A stretch of 64,000 bases of DNA. Origin: Warburgia ugandensis. Taxonomy: Eukaryota; Streptophyta; Magnoliopsida; Canellales; Canellaceae. Shown in pieces: positions 25,301-34,869 of this stretch. The stretch covers positions 11,424,327 through 11,488,326 of the forward strand of contig CP141137.1 of NCBI GenBank assembly GCA_035236585.1. The letters run 5' to 3'. Below the pieces are notes generated by a model. That model ran no database searches. It had not been told where the DNA came from and saw nothing but the letters and a program-made list of their open reading frames with translations. How positions within the stretch are numbered: the stretch's first letter is position 1; each line of letters opens with the position of its first letter. The translations under genes were made by a program, and so were the position numbers.

Positions 25301-27666
25301 GTTACTGAGTCAACACAGAAATCGATATAGAGCAATAGAAGACACTGCAGCTAAGTTCAGTTGAACCAGGAATCTAATACATGAACTTGTTATATGCACA
25401 AGTCCTTTCTGCCACTTCTTTGACAACCTAAGGTGTAAGATGCCACGGATCAAACCTTCAACATCATCTTGCCAGATAAGATATGGAACCCAAGTCCCAC
25501 CATACATGGAATAAACCAATATAAATGCATGAACCAGCTTATAGTAATGTAATAATTTAACATAAGGGCATCCCAGAGAGATGTGGATCATCCAAGGCAA
25601 ATCAGCAGGCATACTACTGCTCGAACTGAAGTTTGAAACAAACCAGATCACATAAGCCTTACCGATGGGGCCTTGATCTCTTCATAAAAGCAAGAATTAT
25701 ACCAAAGACATTTATTAGGCAGACACGAAAAGATAACTAGTGCTTACCCTCTCAGACAAATTATGCACTTCAGCAGAACGCTTACGTTTCCTTGCGAAAT
25801 ATTCTTCTGTGGTTCCGTTCCCGCTTTTGCCTTCAACGTCCTACAATAACCCAATTCCCATGCCAACTAAAGTGAATGAACACATCTCTACTAACTATGA
25901 TTAGCACAAGTCATACACCTAGTACGAATTCACCTTTTATCTTGGGACCTAAAATAAAGTTTTATCAAAATCTTGGCTGTTGGACTACCAAGCGGTAATC
26001 AACAACTACAACTCATTATGACCCGGATGTATGTTGGCAAAGTAAAGTCATTTGCGGACAAACTATAAATAGAGCAAACAGATATTTTCTGTAAACATTT
26101 ATGATTATGATGCCGATGAACTAAATTGTCATATTGATGATCCGACTTAATATTTGTAGGCCGCCAGTAGGCTCAGTGTTATTCTTTTTGCACTGGTCTG
26201 AGTTTTGGCTCATGGGTCATCTCATCTATAGCACAACTTAATAAATAGTAGAGTCCTGATAAAAGAGGAGCGCAAAGAATACACGCATCTTTTTTATGTA
26301 TGATTAAAGTCCTTTTTTTTTCTTTTTTTTTTTGCCAATCTAACCCATTTATCGTTTTAGGAATCTCCTAGATAGTAAAATAAAAATAAAAAAATGAATG
26401 ATTAAATCTTTTTTTTATCAATCTAACTCATTTATCATAGCAAAAAGTTTCATGTCTATTAAATGCTTTTAGGTAAAAAATCACAATAATTCATTTTTAT
26501 TACTTTTCAAAGATCCAAAATAATTACTAGGGATGATTCAAATGCATTGATTTCTCATGGTAACCATTCTTGCACTCCTTTTGAAAGTGCACTCTTACTG
26601 GAGGTCGGGATCGTTGCAAGCATTTGCCTAAAGGGCTAGAAGTATACTTTTGCACACTCAAGTGAAATATTTTACATTATCCCCTTTAAATGCTGGCGGA
26701 CCGCCACCCCTCTCATCGACTGCGGCCAACAACTTCGGACGGGCCACTTGAGTCATTTTGAACCTATGGTGTTAGGGTACAGTCAGACGTGCCGTAGCGG
26801 GCTAAAATGCGAGCACGACCCAGCATGATGCAAACTATTCATTCGTTAGTGGGCTATGATGAGTCACGCATATGGATTCTTCATGATCATATACCATTGA
26901 TAAATGGAGAACTTGTTGGCGAATAAAAAAGACAGCTCCTGTGCACGAAGCTGCCACCTATACAGAGTCCGGTGAAGAGTCAGACCCCAAAGGGGTCTAT
27001 AATATGCAGCCCTTCAAGGCCATTAGATGGATTCTGGTTTTGTTACATGGCTCCTAGATAGCAAACATGGCAGCCTTATAGGTATTGTTTCTCTTTCTTC
27101 GACATCAAACGATACAGATAGGTTGGATCATGGAACAACAGGGTTGCCTATGCTTGTCCGCTTAATGCGAACCCACCACTGCACCATATATATAGCAGCT
27201 ACGGAAGCTCTGGTGAAAAAAATGAGCTGAAAAAGAAAATGTCAGGCCCACTCTTTCAACCATTTATCTTGTTGGCATTGCCGTGGATGAACCTGGTATA
27301 AGAACTAAACCGTGTACTTTACTATTTTCTAAGCCTTTGATTTGTGACCTTTTATTCGATAGTAGAGGCCATAAATTAGAGCGTAGAATCTTCAAATGCG
27401 TCCAGATTTTGGTGCATGGCACATCAGAGGCATCACCTAGAACGAATGCCGATTGCTTGGATCGCTGAAAAGTATATGTGGCTCCATTTTTGCTTTTGTC
27501 CGCTCCAATATCCAACTCAAAACAAGTTCATCATATAACTTGCCCTCCAGAACAAACCATTAAAAGCGCATGAACAAAGTTAACGTAAACGAAAAAGAGT
27601 AGAAAGCTTAGGAACTGGAATTGGTGGAAGACTTACTCTTGTCTGAATATAGTTGGGATCTGCCAT
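13391..27666 (-). CDS. PIF-like bHLH transcription factor, 258 aa, six exons
   Basis: Minus-strand exons: 27666-27637, 25840-25748, 20712-20647, 14281-14216, 14136-13678, 13453-13391. All introns are GT-AG, every exon length is a multiple of three, and the joined frame ends in TAG. The basic region is residues 27-46 with the G-box-contacting triad H36, E40, R44 (EVHNLSER then RRRNRI). Helix 1 and the loop fill the 66-nt third exon ([15 protein letters not shown]) and helix 2 the 66-nt fourth exon ([15 protein letters not shown]). Paired 66-nt exons are usual in PHYTOCHROME-INTERACTING FACTOR-type (subfamily VII) bHLH genes. The C-terminal tail (86-258) is rich in Pro, Ser, Leu and Met. Odd: only about 26 residues precede the basic region, so the phytochrome-binding APB motif of classic PIFs is absent unless an upstream exon was missed. 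The last exon (20 aa) is the least certain; reading through its donor would instead give a 43-codon-longer hydrophobic tail ending at 13,597. Expected role: nuclear DNA-binding regulator acting as a dimer. Confidence 0.9.
14282..15521. other. bHLH intron 3, 3' part
   Basis: AT-rich intron DNA up to the copia insertion. I see no further exon or repeat. Confidence 0.5.
15522..15879 (+). repeat. 5' LTR of copia element
   Basis: 358 bp, beginning TGTTAG and ending CTAACA, a short terminal inverted repeat. It aligns along its whole length with 19,886-20,231; I count about 18 substitutions plus indels of 4, 8, 1 and 1 bases. The 4- and 8-base extras are small internal duplications. Confidence 0.95.
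15880..15893 (+). other. Copia primer-binding site
   Basis: The string ttgggatcagagc follows the 5' LTR directly. It matches the usual plant initiator-tRNA-Met complement (tggtatcagagc) with one or two changes. Confidence 0.8.
15937..19872 (+). pseudogene. Copia gag-pol polyprotein, disrupted
   Basis: From ATG 15,937: a gag domain; two zinc knuckles near 16,700-16,810, the first missing its second cysteine (CQHYGKKGH) and the second intact ([14 protein letters not shown]); a protease with the [10 protein letters not shown] active site near 16,920; an integrase with [16 protein letters not shown] near 17,760; an RT with [13 protein letters not shown] near 18,665 and the YVDD box near 18,930; and an RNase H with DNQAAIAI near 19,650 and [12 protein letters not shown] near 19,790. 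The first ~512 codons hold seven stops in one uninterrupted frame (15,997; 16,276; 16,594; 16,825; 17,305; 17,335; 17,473). Frameshifts follow near 17,590-17,605, 17,695, 18,045, 19,520 and 19,825, with more stops between. It cannot make a functional protein. Confidence 0.95.
19886..20231 (+). repeat. 3' LTR of copia element
   Basis: 346 bp, the partner of 15,522-15,879. A short purine-rich stretch (gcaaggagtgtg, about 19,875-19,885) just before it is the likely polypurine tract. Confidence 0.95.
20713..21924. other. bHLH intron 2, 3' part
   Basis: AT-rich intron DNA without recognisable exon or element up to the SINE. Confidence 0.45.
21940..22125 (+). mobile_element. Au-type SINE, full length with 15-bp duplication
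   Basis: It starts with agagcttagtgtaatggtag (A-box region), has the B-box ggattcgagtc, the conserved core and a gatgccctttt end. The perfect 15-bp repeat agggattctagttag flanks it (21,925-21,939 and 22,126-22,140). It lies in bHLH intron 2, antisense to the gene. Confidence 0.95.
22400..22620 (+). mobile_element. Possible second tRNA-like SINE or TRIM fragment
   Basis: The stretch aattggtatgagagcc followed by ggtcatgagtttgaattg resembles a tRNA-Met-like A/B-box pair often seen in plant short elements. I found neither a repeat partner nor a target-site duplication. Confidence 0.3.
23069..23094. repeat. (GT)n microsatellite
   Basis: An uninterrupted GT run of about 13 units in bHLH intron 2. 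Confidence 0.9.
23390..24715 (+). mobile_element. LTR remnant, SIRE/Maximus-like copia type
   Basis: The left part has ttgattttgatgataaagaa, as in the U3 start of long copia LTRs. The middle has a good TATA box (ctataaatag, about 24,249) with a transcribed-looking leader after it. The right part has the usual gtgggcactt-like stretch (agtaggtcacttggttgg). No coding part is attached, so it is probably a solo or truncated LTR. Identification rests on remembered family style and both borders are approximate. Confidence 0.4.
26290..26440. repeat. T-rich imperfect direct repeat
   Basis: A segment with a long T-run followed by caatctaaccatttatc-like text occurs twice (about 26,305-26,360 and 26,401-26,440). 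Nothing else is visible in this part of bHLH intron 1. Confidence 0.5.
26928..27016 (-). mobile_element. Au-type SINE fragment (3' half)
   Basis: Reads on the minus strand as the family's 3' half (core, then agctt.gtgcac and an agctgtc end), diverged. It stops in the core region, so the tRNA-like head is missing. Located in bHLH intron 1. Confidence 0.75.
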
Positions 27667-27810
27667 GATGTTTACAGTTTTCTCCTTGCTTCCGCTCTGT
27701 TATAGCACTCTCCGTTATGGAACTCAATGGACAAGGAGGAAAATTAAGTTGGGTCTTCCTCTAGAACCCTGAAAATCTCAGAATAACCGCCACCCTTTAA
27801 ATACAAGGAA
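27667..27810 (-). promoter_or_regulatory. Putative bHLH promoter and 5'UTR
   Basis: On the minus strand a tatttaaa (27,797-27,804) lies about 135 bases before the start codon, a plausible TATA position with a purine-rich leader. A second candidate, gatataaatgg, is near 28,000. Confidence 0.35.
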
Positions 27811-28539
27811 ATGCCAGAATGAATACACCAAGACGGAGGAAATAGTTGCCAATGCAGCTGTTTTCAGGTAACGGCGGAACACATCCACAGATTGGATCAG
27901 ATTGCTAGATCTCTACCTTGTTAGCGGTCACCCTGGAATCAACGTCCGGCACTGTCCAGTTCATCAGGGAGAGAAATTGATTGAGATATTAACCATTCCA
28001 TTTATATCCGTTATATGTAGACGTGACAGAGAGAGAGAAGAAGCAATGTGTTACGCGTGTAATTTCGGTTTAGAACGTTGGGAAAAGGTGAATAGCCCGC
28101 TGTCACTTTTGTCTCCTATAAAGTCGTGCAAGCATGGCATTACGTTTGTTTAAAGGAATCGTCTTCTACCAGTCCAGTTCCTTGGCCTCATCAAATGTGT
28201 TGTCTTGAAGCCAATTGCCCGGTTGGCTTGTTTCCATAATTTCGTAAGACATTTTTCGTCTGCTCTCCCGGCTGCCAGATTCTTTTTAATCCTTGGATGT
28301 GCCACCTGTAATGGCGGATGCAACGTGTATGTTCCTGCTTCCAGAGACTTTGCGCCAGCGCGAATCTGCTACTTAAAGAATTGAATGCCAGGATTCTCTC
28401 GTTAAGAATGTGTGGACAGGGATGCTGCGCCGTGGCCCTTGTCAGTGATGGAAGCTGTACATAGAGCTTCCCGTGGACCTGCCCCATGCAGGAAGTGATA
28501 GATGACAACTATAGGGCACATAAGTTTGGTGGAGAAGGA

Positions 28540-28843
28540 CTTTAATTTTAGTCATTTCTTTCTTTTACTATAGTAGTTGTGGGTTGCTATCCCTTGTAAA
28601 TGTCAACTATTAGGTTATTTAGAGATTGAAAGATTGAGATTGTTCGGTGCTTAGGTTTAGGTATTTTCATGTCAAAAGGTGTGGAAGAACTCATTTTTAA
28701 TTGGCTTTTGGATAGATTCCGAAGAGAGAGATAGGTTTTCTTCTTCATTGAAATCCCAAAGATATTTATTCTTGGAATCTAGGGCAATTCTTTCTTATAT
28801 TATTTGGTACTTGTAAGTGTACTCAATAGTTATTTCTACTACA
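28540..28843 (+). mobile_element. Truncated copia-type LTR end
   Basis: The sequence ends ttctactaca, then after a short gap comes a perfect primer-binding motif (28,851). The left border is uncertain. No gag follows, so this is a relic or a very short non-autonomous element. Confidence 0.5.
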
Positions 28844-28850
28844 TTAGGTT

Positions 28851-28862
28851 TGGTATCAGAGC
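28851..28862 (+). other. Primer-binding site, tRNA-Met type
   Basis: TGGTATCAGAGC is the standard plant copia primer-binding site; it lies 8 bases after the putative LTR end. Confidence 0.6.
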
Positions 28863-28869
28863 ACATATC

Positions 28870-30290
28870 TGGTCCTATACCTCAACCATATTTTAGTTTG
28901 GCAATTATAGCTCTTTAATAGAATTGGCTTACACAATCTTGATATTCAATATTTCATATCTCCATTATAGTATTGCATCACAAGATCAGCTTGGTAAAAT
29001 CTTGGTCTTCAATATTTCATATTTCCATTATAGTTTTGCATCTTAATTTTTTTGTCCTTTTTTGTTTTCCTTCTCTCTCCTTTGATAGAACTATTTTCCC
29101 TCATTTTGTAATTATGTTACTTTAAGAATTGTCCAAAATCCAACTAGTATTCTATAATCTAACTAATATAGTTGTATTCTAGTTTTTCACTTGCTTGTCC
29201 TCATCTCTTATGTCTTGTTCTTCTTGTTTGTCCTTTCTTTAGTTCCTTTTAGAGGGATTGAGTCAAAGTAGTTCATTCTTATATAGCCTCACTTAATGTC
29301 ATTATTATCTCTTGTTGAGTTTCCTTACATCGCCATGCGACAATAGCAAGTTCCATAAATAGTTGTCCGATACCCTCAACAATGAGTATGGCTATCAACT
29401 TCGCAAAATTGCTACTCATTCAGATGAAAGTATCATTAAACAATACAAAATGTGAACAATGTCAAATATGCGATCCTAGTCTCATGACAAAAAGAAGAGT
29501 TTGAAGGTTCGATTGATTTCCCTTGTCTTCTTTCTTAGCATATTCACTAGAAGATATAGATTAGGAAAAATCCCTATTTGCTTTAACCTTTATCAAAACC
29601 AAGTGTGTACGATAAAATTCCTACTCATGTAAGGCATTATATTCAAAGCGCAATCAATGGCTTTATGTTCAAGATTAGGTCCCACGATGCATCACGCAAA
29701 GTTCAAGTTCTGTTAGATTCTAATATGATATGCATTTTGACAAGTCAAAGCTACATCAAGTTTAAGATCAAGTCTCACACACAAAAGCGAAAGAGAAGTC
29801 CCTTGTATGATTTTCAAGACATTGCAAAGGTCCCTTGTATGATTTTCCAGATATCAAATTTCATCATCAAGCTCTCCTAGACTTTCTCTCCGATTGACTT
29901 CATCTCCTAATCACATCTTCATGAGTCTAAATTGTAAGAATTTTATTCAGCCCTCTAAAGCATATCATTTCCTCTAAAGAGTTGTACAACACTTCCATGA
30001 TCTTTTCCCATATAATGTTCAGCATGGTAATTGTTGATTCCCAAGTAATTGTCACATGCATGTTCTATGGAACCAAGGGCCCCAACCCAATTGTTCACAA
30101 ACATTCGTTAGTAACCAATAACTTTTGATTCAGTTATCAATTGGCTCTAAATTTAGCGTCAGTAATAACACAGTGGACTAGCCAGTATTGATCAAGGTTC
30201 TAAGTTTTCATACATATCTATAATCAGTCTAACCAAAAACTCAAAAGAGCAATCTGTTTAACACTAATAAAACTGATGCTTTTAAAGTTA
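28870..30290. other. AT-rich repeat debris, no gene
   Basis: A diverged ~60-bp direct repeat sits near 28,940-29,035 (cttgatattcaatatttcat and its variant). I recognise no protein. Confidence 0.45.
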
Positions 30291-30339
30291 GAATAGAGAA
30301 ATTAGTTTTTGACCACCAACTTTGTAAAATATTTCCAAC

Positions 30340-30875
30340 TTGTTAATAATAAAAAAATGACTTTAAAAATCATACTTAAGAAGTTGGTTTGTAAAAGAAC
30401 AACTTCTTTGGTCTGGCGAGGAAAACCTTTTTTCATAGGAAACTTTTACAAAGTCATTTTCTAAAAAATGACTTCAAAAGTATGGACTTTTGAAGTCATT
30501 TACTAGAAATGACTTTTGAAATAACGATTTTAAAAGCTTGCACTTTAAAAGTCATTTTCAGGAAATGACTTTAAAATTGTGGACTTTTAAAGTCATTTTT
30601 TGAAAAGACTGCTAAAGTCCATGTTTTTAAAGTAGTTTCCCAAAAACAACTTCAAAGTCCCATAATTTACTTTAGTAGGTATAATTTTGTTTTCATGGGA
30701 AAAGATTTTAAGAGTCATTTCCAAAAAAGAAAAAATGACTTTAAAAGTGACCCCGCTTTTAAAGTCATTTTTCTAAAGCAACTTTAAAATATGTACATTT
30801 AAAGTCATTTTTCTTGAACAATTTTAAAAGTGTGTATTGTTAAAGTCATTTTCTGAAACCGACTTTAAAAGTAGT
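30340..30875. repeat. Array of ~41-bp-spaced palindromic units
   Basis: At least eight units of the form aaagtcatttt, a few bases, then aaatgactttaaaa. They start near 30,451, 30,492, 30,548, 30,588, 30,712, 30,761, 30,802 and 30,842, so common spacings are 40-41, 49 and 56 bases. Each unit can form a short hairpin. The array lies ~500 bp before a CACTA transposase relic, where subterminal transposase-binding repeats would be expected. Confidence 0.8.
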
Positions 30876-31379
30876 ACTCCATTTTAAGAATTTTGACATC
30901 ATCTTATGGTTTTTTAGTTCTAAATATCTTCATTTATACACATACTGAAGCTCATATAGGTTGATTTTATTGCAGCTATCTTCTACCAAATCAACTGTGA
31001 ATTGGAATTATATATAGATATATACCCAATCGATATAAATTTGAGTGTTGGTTAGTAAGTTTGTCTCATATATATACATATTTGATATATTTCACATGCA
31101 TGGTTATGGTTAGAAACTTTTTTTTAATTTAAATTTATTTTTGAATGTATATGTCATGTTTTGCATCTTTCTTCATTATTAATTTAAAAAATTCACATAT
31201 GTGCATGTAATTTAGTTTTTTCAAATACTTATAATTCCTGTATACCTATTATTTGGTAAATTGCCTAACCAAGCTTTTCATGTCTAATAAGTCTTCACAA
31301 ACAAATTAGATTCAATTTATTAAAAGAATATACAAATATGTTTGGATGACTACAACAAGAACATAAAAAAAATATGAGG

Positions 31380-32299
31380 AGGGAAAGTTTATAGAGTTCG
31401 CACTTAGAGCAGGTAATGATTTTAATCACATGTGTTGTCTATGCTCAACTGTGGAAACTTGAAAAAAGTAAGTGTAGTAGTTGAAAGAACACTTGTGCTT
31501 CAATGAAATCGATGAAAGCTTTCACCCATGGATTTGGCATGGAGAAGAACTTCCACATGAGTGATCATCGACAATGGAGGAAAGATTTGAAGATACTGCA
31601 GAAAGTGTTGTATATAGTCTAGTTGCATCAATGTTTGAAGATGTATATGATGACTTCTAGGACGACTTTGAACTTTTTCAAACTACATTAGAAGAAGTTG
31701 ATAAGCCCTTATTCCCTGAGTATAAAGATTATATCAAGTTGGTTGCAGTGGTAGAACTTTATAACGTGAAATCAAGATTTAGCTGATAGCTTTTCTCGCC
31801 CTCCAGTTGCTAGCCAGTATGGAAGCTTGTAAACTTTATGTGGCTTAACTTTGGACAAGAACATATAAACCTATGACTTGCATTATCTACAAATGAGATT
31901 AATCCTAATGGTTTTATGAGTAGTAGGCATAGTTGTTGGCCCATTATATTGGTTCGTTATAACTTTCCATCGTTTCTATGCATGAAGAGGAAGTTCATGA
32001 TGCTAACTATATTGATATCAGGTCTGTAGCAGCCAGGGAATGACATTAACATGTACTTAACTCCCTTAATCAATGATCTTAAGACATTATGGGATATATG
32101 TGTTGAAGCTTACAACACATACAATGCTTTTTCTATTTGTAGTGACCAAACATATGCTGCGCAACTTAAACATGGTAGGAAAATGACATTCCTTGACTAT
32201 AGAAGATGGTTGGACAAAAACCATCCATACTATTTTAAGAACGAGGAATTTAACAATAGTATAGAAACAATGACAACTCCCAAAGTAAACCATGTCTAG
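31380..32299 (+). pseudogene. CACTA (En/Spm) TNP2-like transposase relic
   Basis: Across several frames the pieces follow the order of TNP2-type transposases: IDESFHPWIWHGEELP near 31,510; FPEYKDYIKLVAVVELYNVK near 31,715; LALSTNEINPNGFMSSRHSC near 31,875; a segment with CMKRKFMMLTILISG near 31,978; then YLTPLINDLKTLWDICVEAY near 32,054 and KHGRKMTFLDYRRWLDKNHP near 32,172. Stops, frameshifts and an internal deletion (the segment between the last two motifs is shorter than in the family) make it dead. The identification comes from remembered family motifs. Confidence 0.75.
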
Positions 32300-32989
32300 A
32301 TGTTTCTTTTAGCACACAAAGATTTTATTCATTCATGTACAAAATAGTACCACCACTAACTTTACTTCCCTATGAATACATGGTACACTAATTAATACAA
32401 AGGAAGTGATACGCTTTTTAACCAGCCCTAATGTGAGGCTAGCGCTAAAGACAAATTGTGTTCCATTTAACTCAAGTAAGTGGTTAGTACATTTTACTAG
32501 TCAAAAGGCAATTAACTAGAGTCTAGGCTAAATGGGATACATGTTGTGCGAAGAGGGAGCCTCACTTTGAGCCCTCATGAAAGAGATTTAGTTTCCCTTC
32601 ATAAAAACCCAATAAAAGATTGAGATTTTATAACATAAAATATGGGTAAGAAAAAAATTCTATTACCAACTTGGTTTATTACTTTAGGACATCCCTTTGA
32701 TTTTTCTAGTTTCAATGAGTTGAGGGTACATTTGGCTATTGATATAAGGAAATGCTCCACAAGCACCACAAGGAGTAGCGAAACAAAGTTTTGCATCTCA
32801 ATGGACTAACATTCCCATGCATTAGAAGGCCTATTAAATTTACTATAAATACTAATTGTTTGGTAAGAGTGCTCTCTCTATTACTAAACATTGCTTTCTT
32901 TTCTTTTCTTTTTCTTTGAATGATGAGTGAATCAATCTTGTAACTCTTAGTGGAAAGATGGAGCTCTTAACCAAATTTGCTAGTATATT

Positions 32990-34390
32990 TACACAATATA
33001 TTAAACATAATTCTCTTCCTACTTTTAAGGGTGATTAAAAAAACTAAATTTGCTATAATTTTGGTTAGCATTTTTGGTGTAGACGTCTACCCAAAGCATA
33101 TATTCTCATTAGATTGTTTAGACTCCCAATATTTTAAATCTTCTCTAAGTAATTGTTTCTTAAATATCATTTGTATTATAAGTCTTGAATCTACTTTAAC
33201 TTTGCTTTATCTCTTTTTTTTCACACTTTTAATTTTGTCTTTTAAGTTAAACAAAATATATCTCACTCTTTTTGTCTCTATTTTAGCTCCTAAAATTCAA
33301 GTAATATAATTTTATTGTACTAATTTTAGGTTTCTAACTATCCACTTCCTTCTTTTCACTTATTAATATTTCTCTAGATTTTTTTTACGCATAGCGTTAT
33401 GAAGTAAACTACTCAGAAGCTATACCCTAATTCCTAAATTGACTTAAAGTCTCTCGAATAAAGAGAAAGTGTCACCTCAAATATTTGACCAAACATAACA
33501 AGGAGAGCACCATGTTACCTGTGGCCAACTACATTAGATGGCTTTAGGCTAATATATCTCTAGATTAACTACTTAGTAATTAACATGAATATCACTTTAT
33601 TTTATTAACTTTTCTTCTACTAAATCAACAAATCAAAGTTTGATTATGTTTTTAGGTAATGAGATGGATGATCTTGGCTTTTGACAATAAAAAAAACTAT
33701 GAAGGAGTGCAATCATGAAGTATGACAACGTGATAGATGGTTTGTATTCTATGCACCCTACCTATGAACACTAGAAACAAAATATTAGAAAAATTTTGGT
33801 TAATAATATTGCACATTTGGTCAAAATATTTGGTGTAGAGATCTACCCAAGTGGATATTCTCATTAAAATTGTTTAGATTCTCAATCTTTTGAATCTTCT
33901 CTAAGTAATTCTTTCCTAAATATTAATTATATTATAACTTAGAATCTCCTATAATTTTCCTTTATTTCATTCTATTATATTTACACTTTTAAATTTACAT
34001 TTAAAGCTGAATCAAGCTCACTCTCTCTCCCTCTCTCATTTTCCCTATTCTATCTCTTAAAAAGTCAGTTATTATAAATGTATTTTCATAAATTCTAGAT
34101 TTCTAATTGGTTACTTCCTTCTTTTCACTTATATTCTTTCTCTTGATTAACTGCTTAGTGCTTAATATACCTTTCACCAAAGGGAACATGAACAACACTT
34201 TATTTTCTCATTTTGCCTTCTACTTCACCAATAATTCTAGGTTTCCTTTTCATTTTTTTGGTAATGGGACGAATGTCTTTGTTTTTTTACTATAAATAAA
34301 CTATGAAGGAATGTGATTATGAGTAGAACAATATGGTAGAAGGCTTGCACTTTGTGAACCCTACTTCTAAAACCTAAAAACAAAATATTA
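32990..34390. repeat. Diverged two-copy direct duplication
   Basis: About 33,060-33,795 and 33,822-34,390 are related end to end. Both start tttggtgtaga(c/g)(g/a)tctaccca, share atcttctctaagtaatt, then ggtaatg near 33,655/34,260, and end with aaacaaaatatta. The second copy is shorter. They may be two nested LTRs or a tandem duplication. Confidence 0.7.
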
Positions 34391-34869
34391 CAAAACAACA
34401 TTGCACAATAGATCCTAGAATTATCCAGTTATCAGGATTTTGGGGCCACGAGTTGTAATGACCTAGGTTTTTAGAAGTTTTGCATAAATTCTTTTAAAAA
34501 ATGTCAGAAAATGTTGGATTTTTTTTAATATTTAGAAAACATATTATATAATAGATTTCAAAACTAATTCTTCAATACCATGTCATTTACAAAAACTCCA
34601 CACCTAATATGGTCCCGCTTCTTCAAAACTGCTTCTTTGATATAAAATCCATAGGAATATGGTCCAGCTTCCACTTAGGAAGTTTCAAAGTCTACAATAA
34701 ACGACTTGGTCTCTAGTGTTTTACTTTCACCTTCTAACAGGTTCCGCATCTTGCCATGTTGTCTCCAATATCAAGTTTCATATGTTGCTACCAAAAGTTT
34801 CTCTTCAAATCTTGATACATTTTCGCACCTCCACGATAAGGGAAAGGTATTTAGAATTGTTTGCAATGA

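Noticed and set aside
25310..25651. 113-codon minus-strand frame inside bHLH intron 2
   Set aside because: It does not connect in frame to the neighbouring exons, whose junctions are already satisfied, and it resembles no family.
28191..28508. 105-codon minus-strand open frame upstream of the bHLH gene
   Set aside because: No recognisable domain, no splice context, and it lies in the presumed promoter region. Its length is compatible with chance.
30340..30875. Regularly spaced repeats as a CRISPR array
   Set aside because: The units are degenerate palindromes without unique spacers, in a plant nuclear context.
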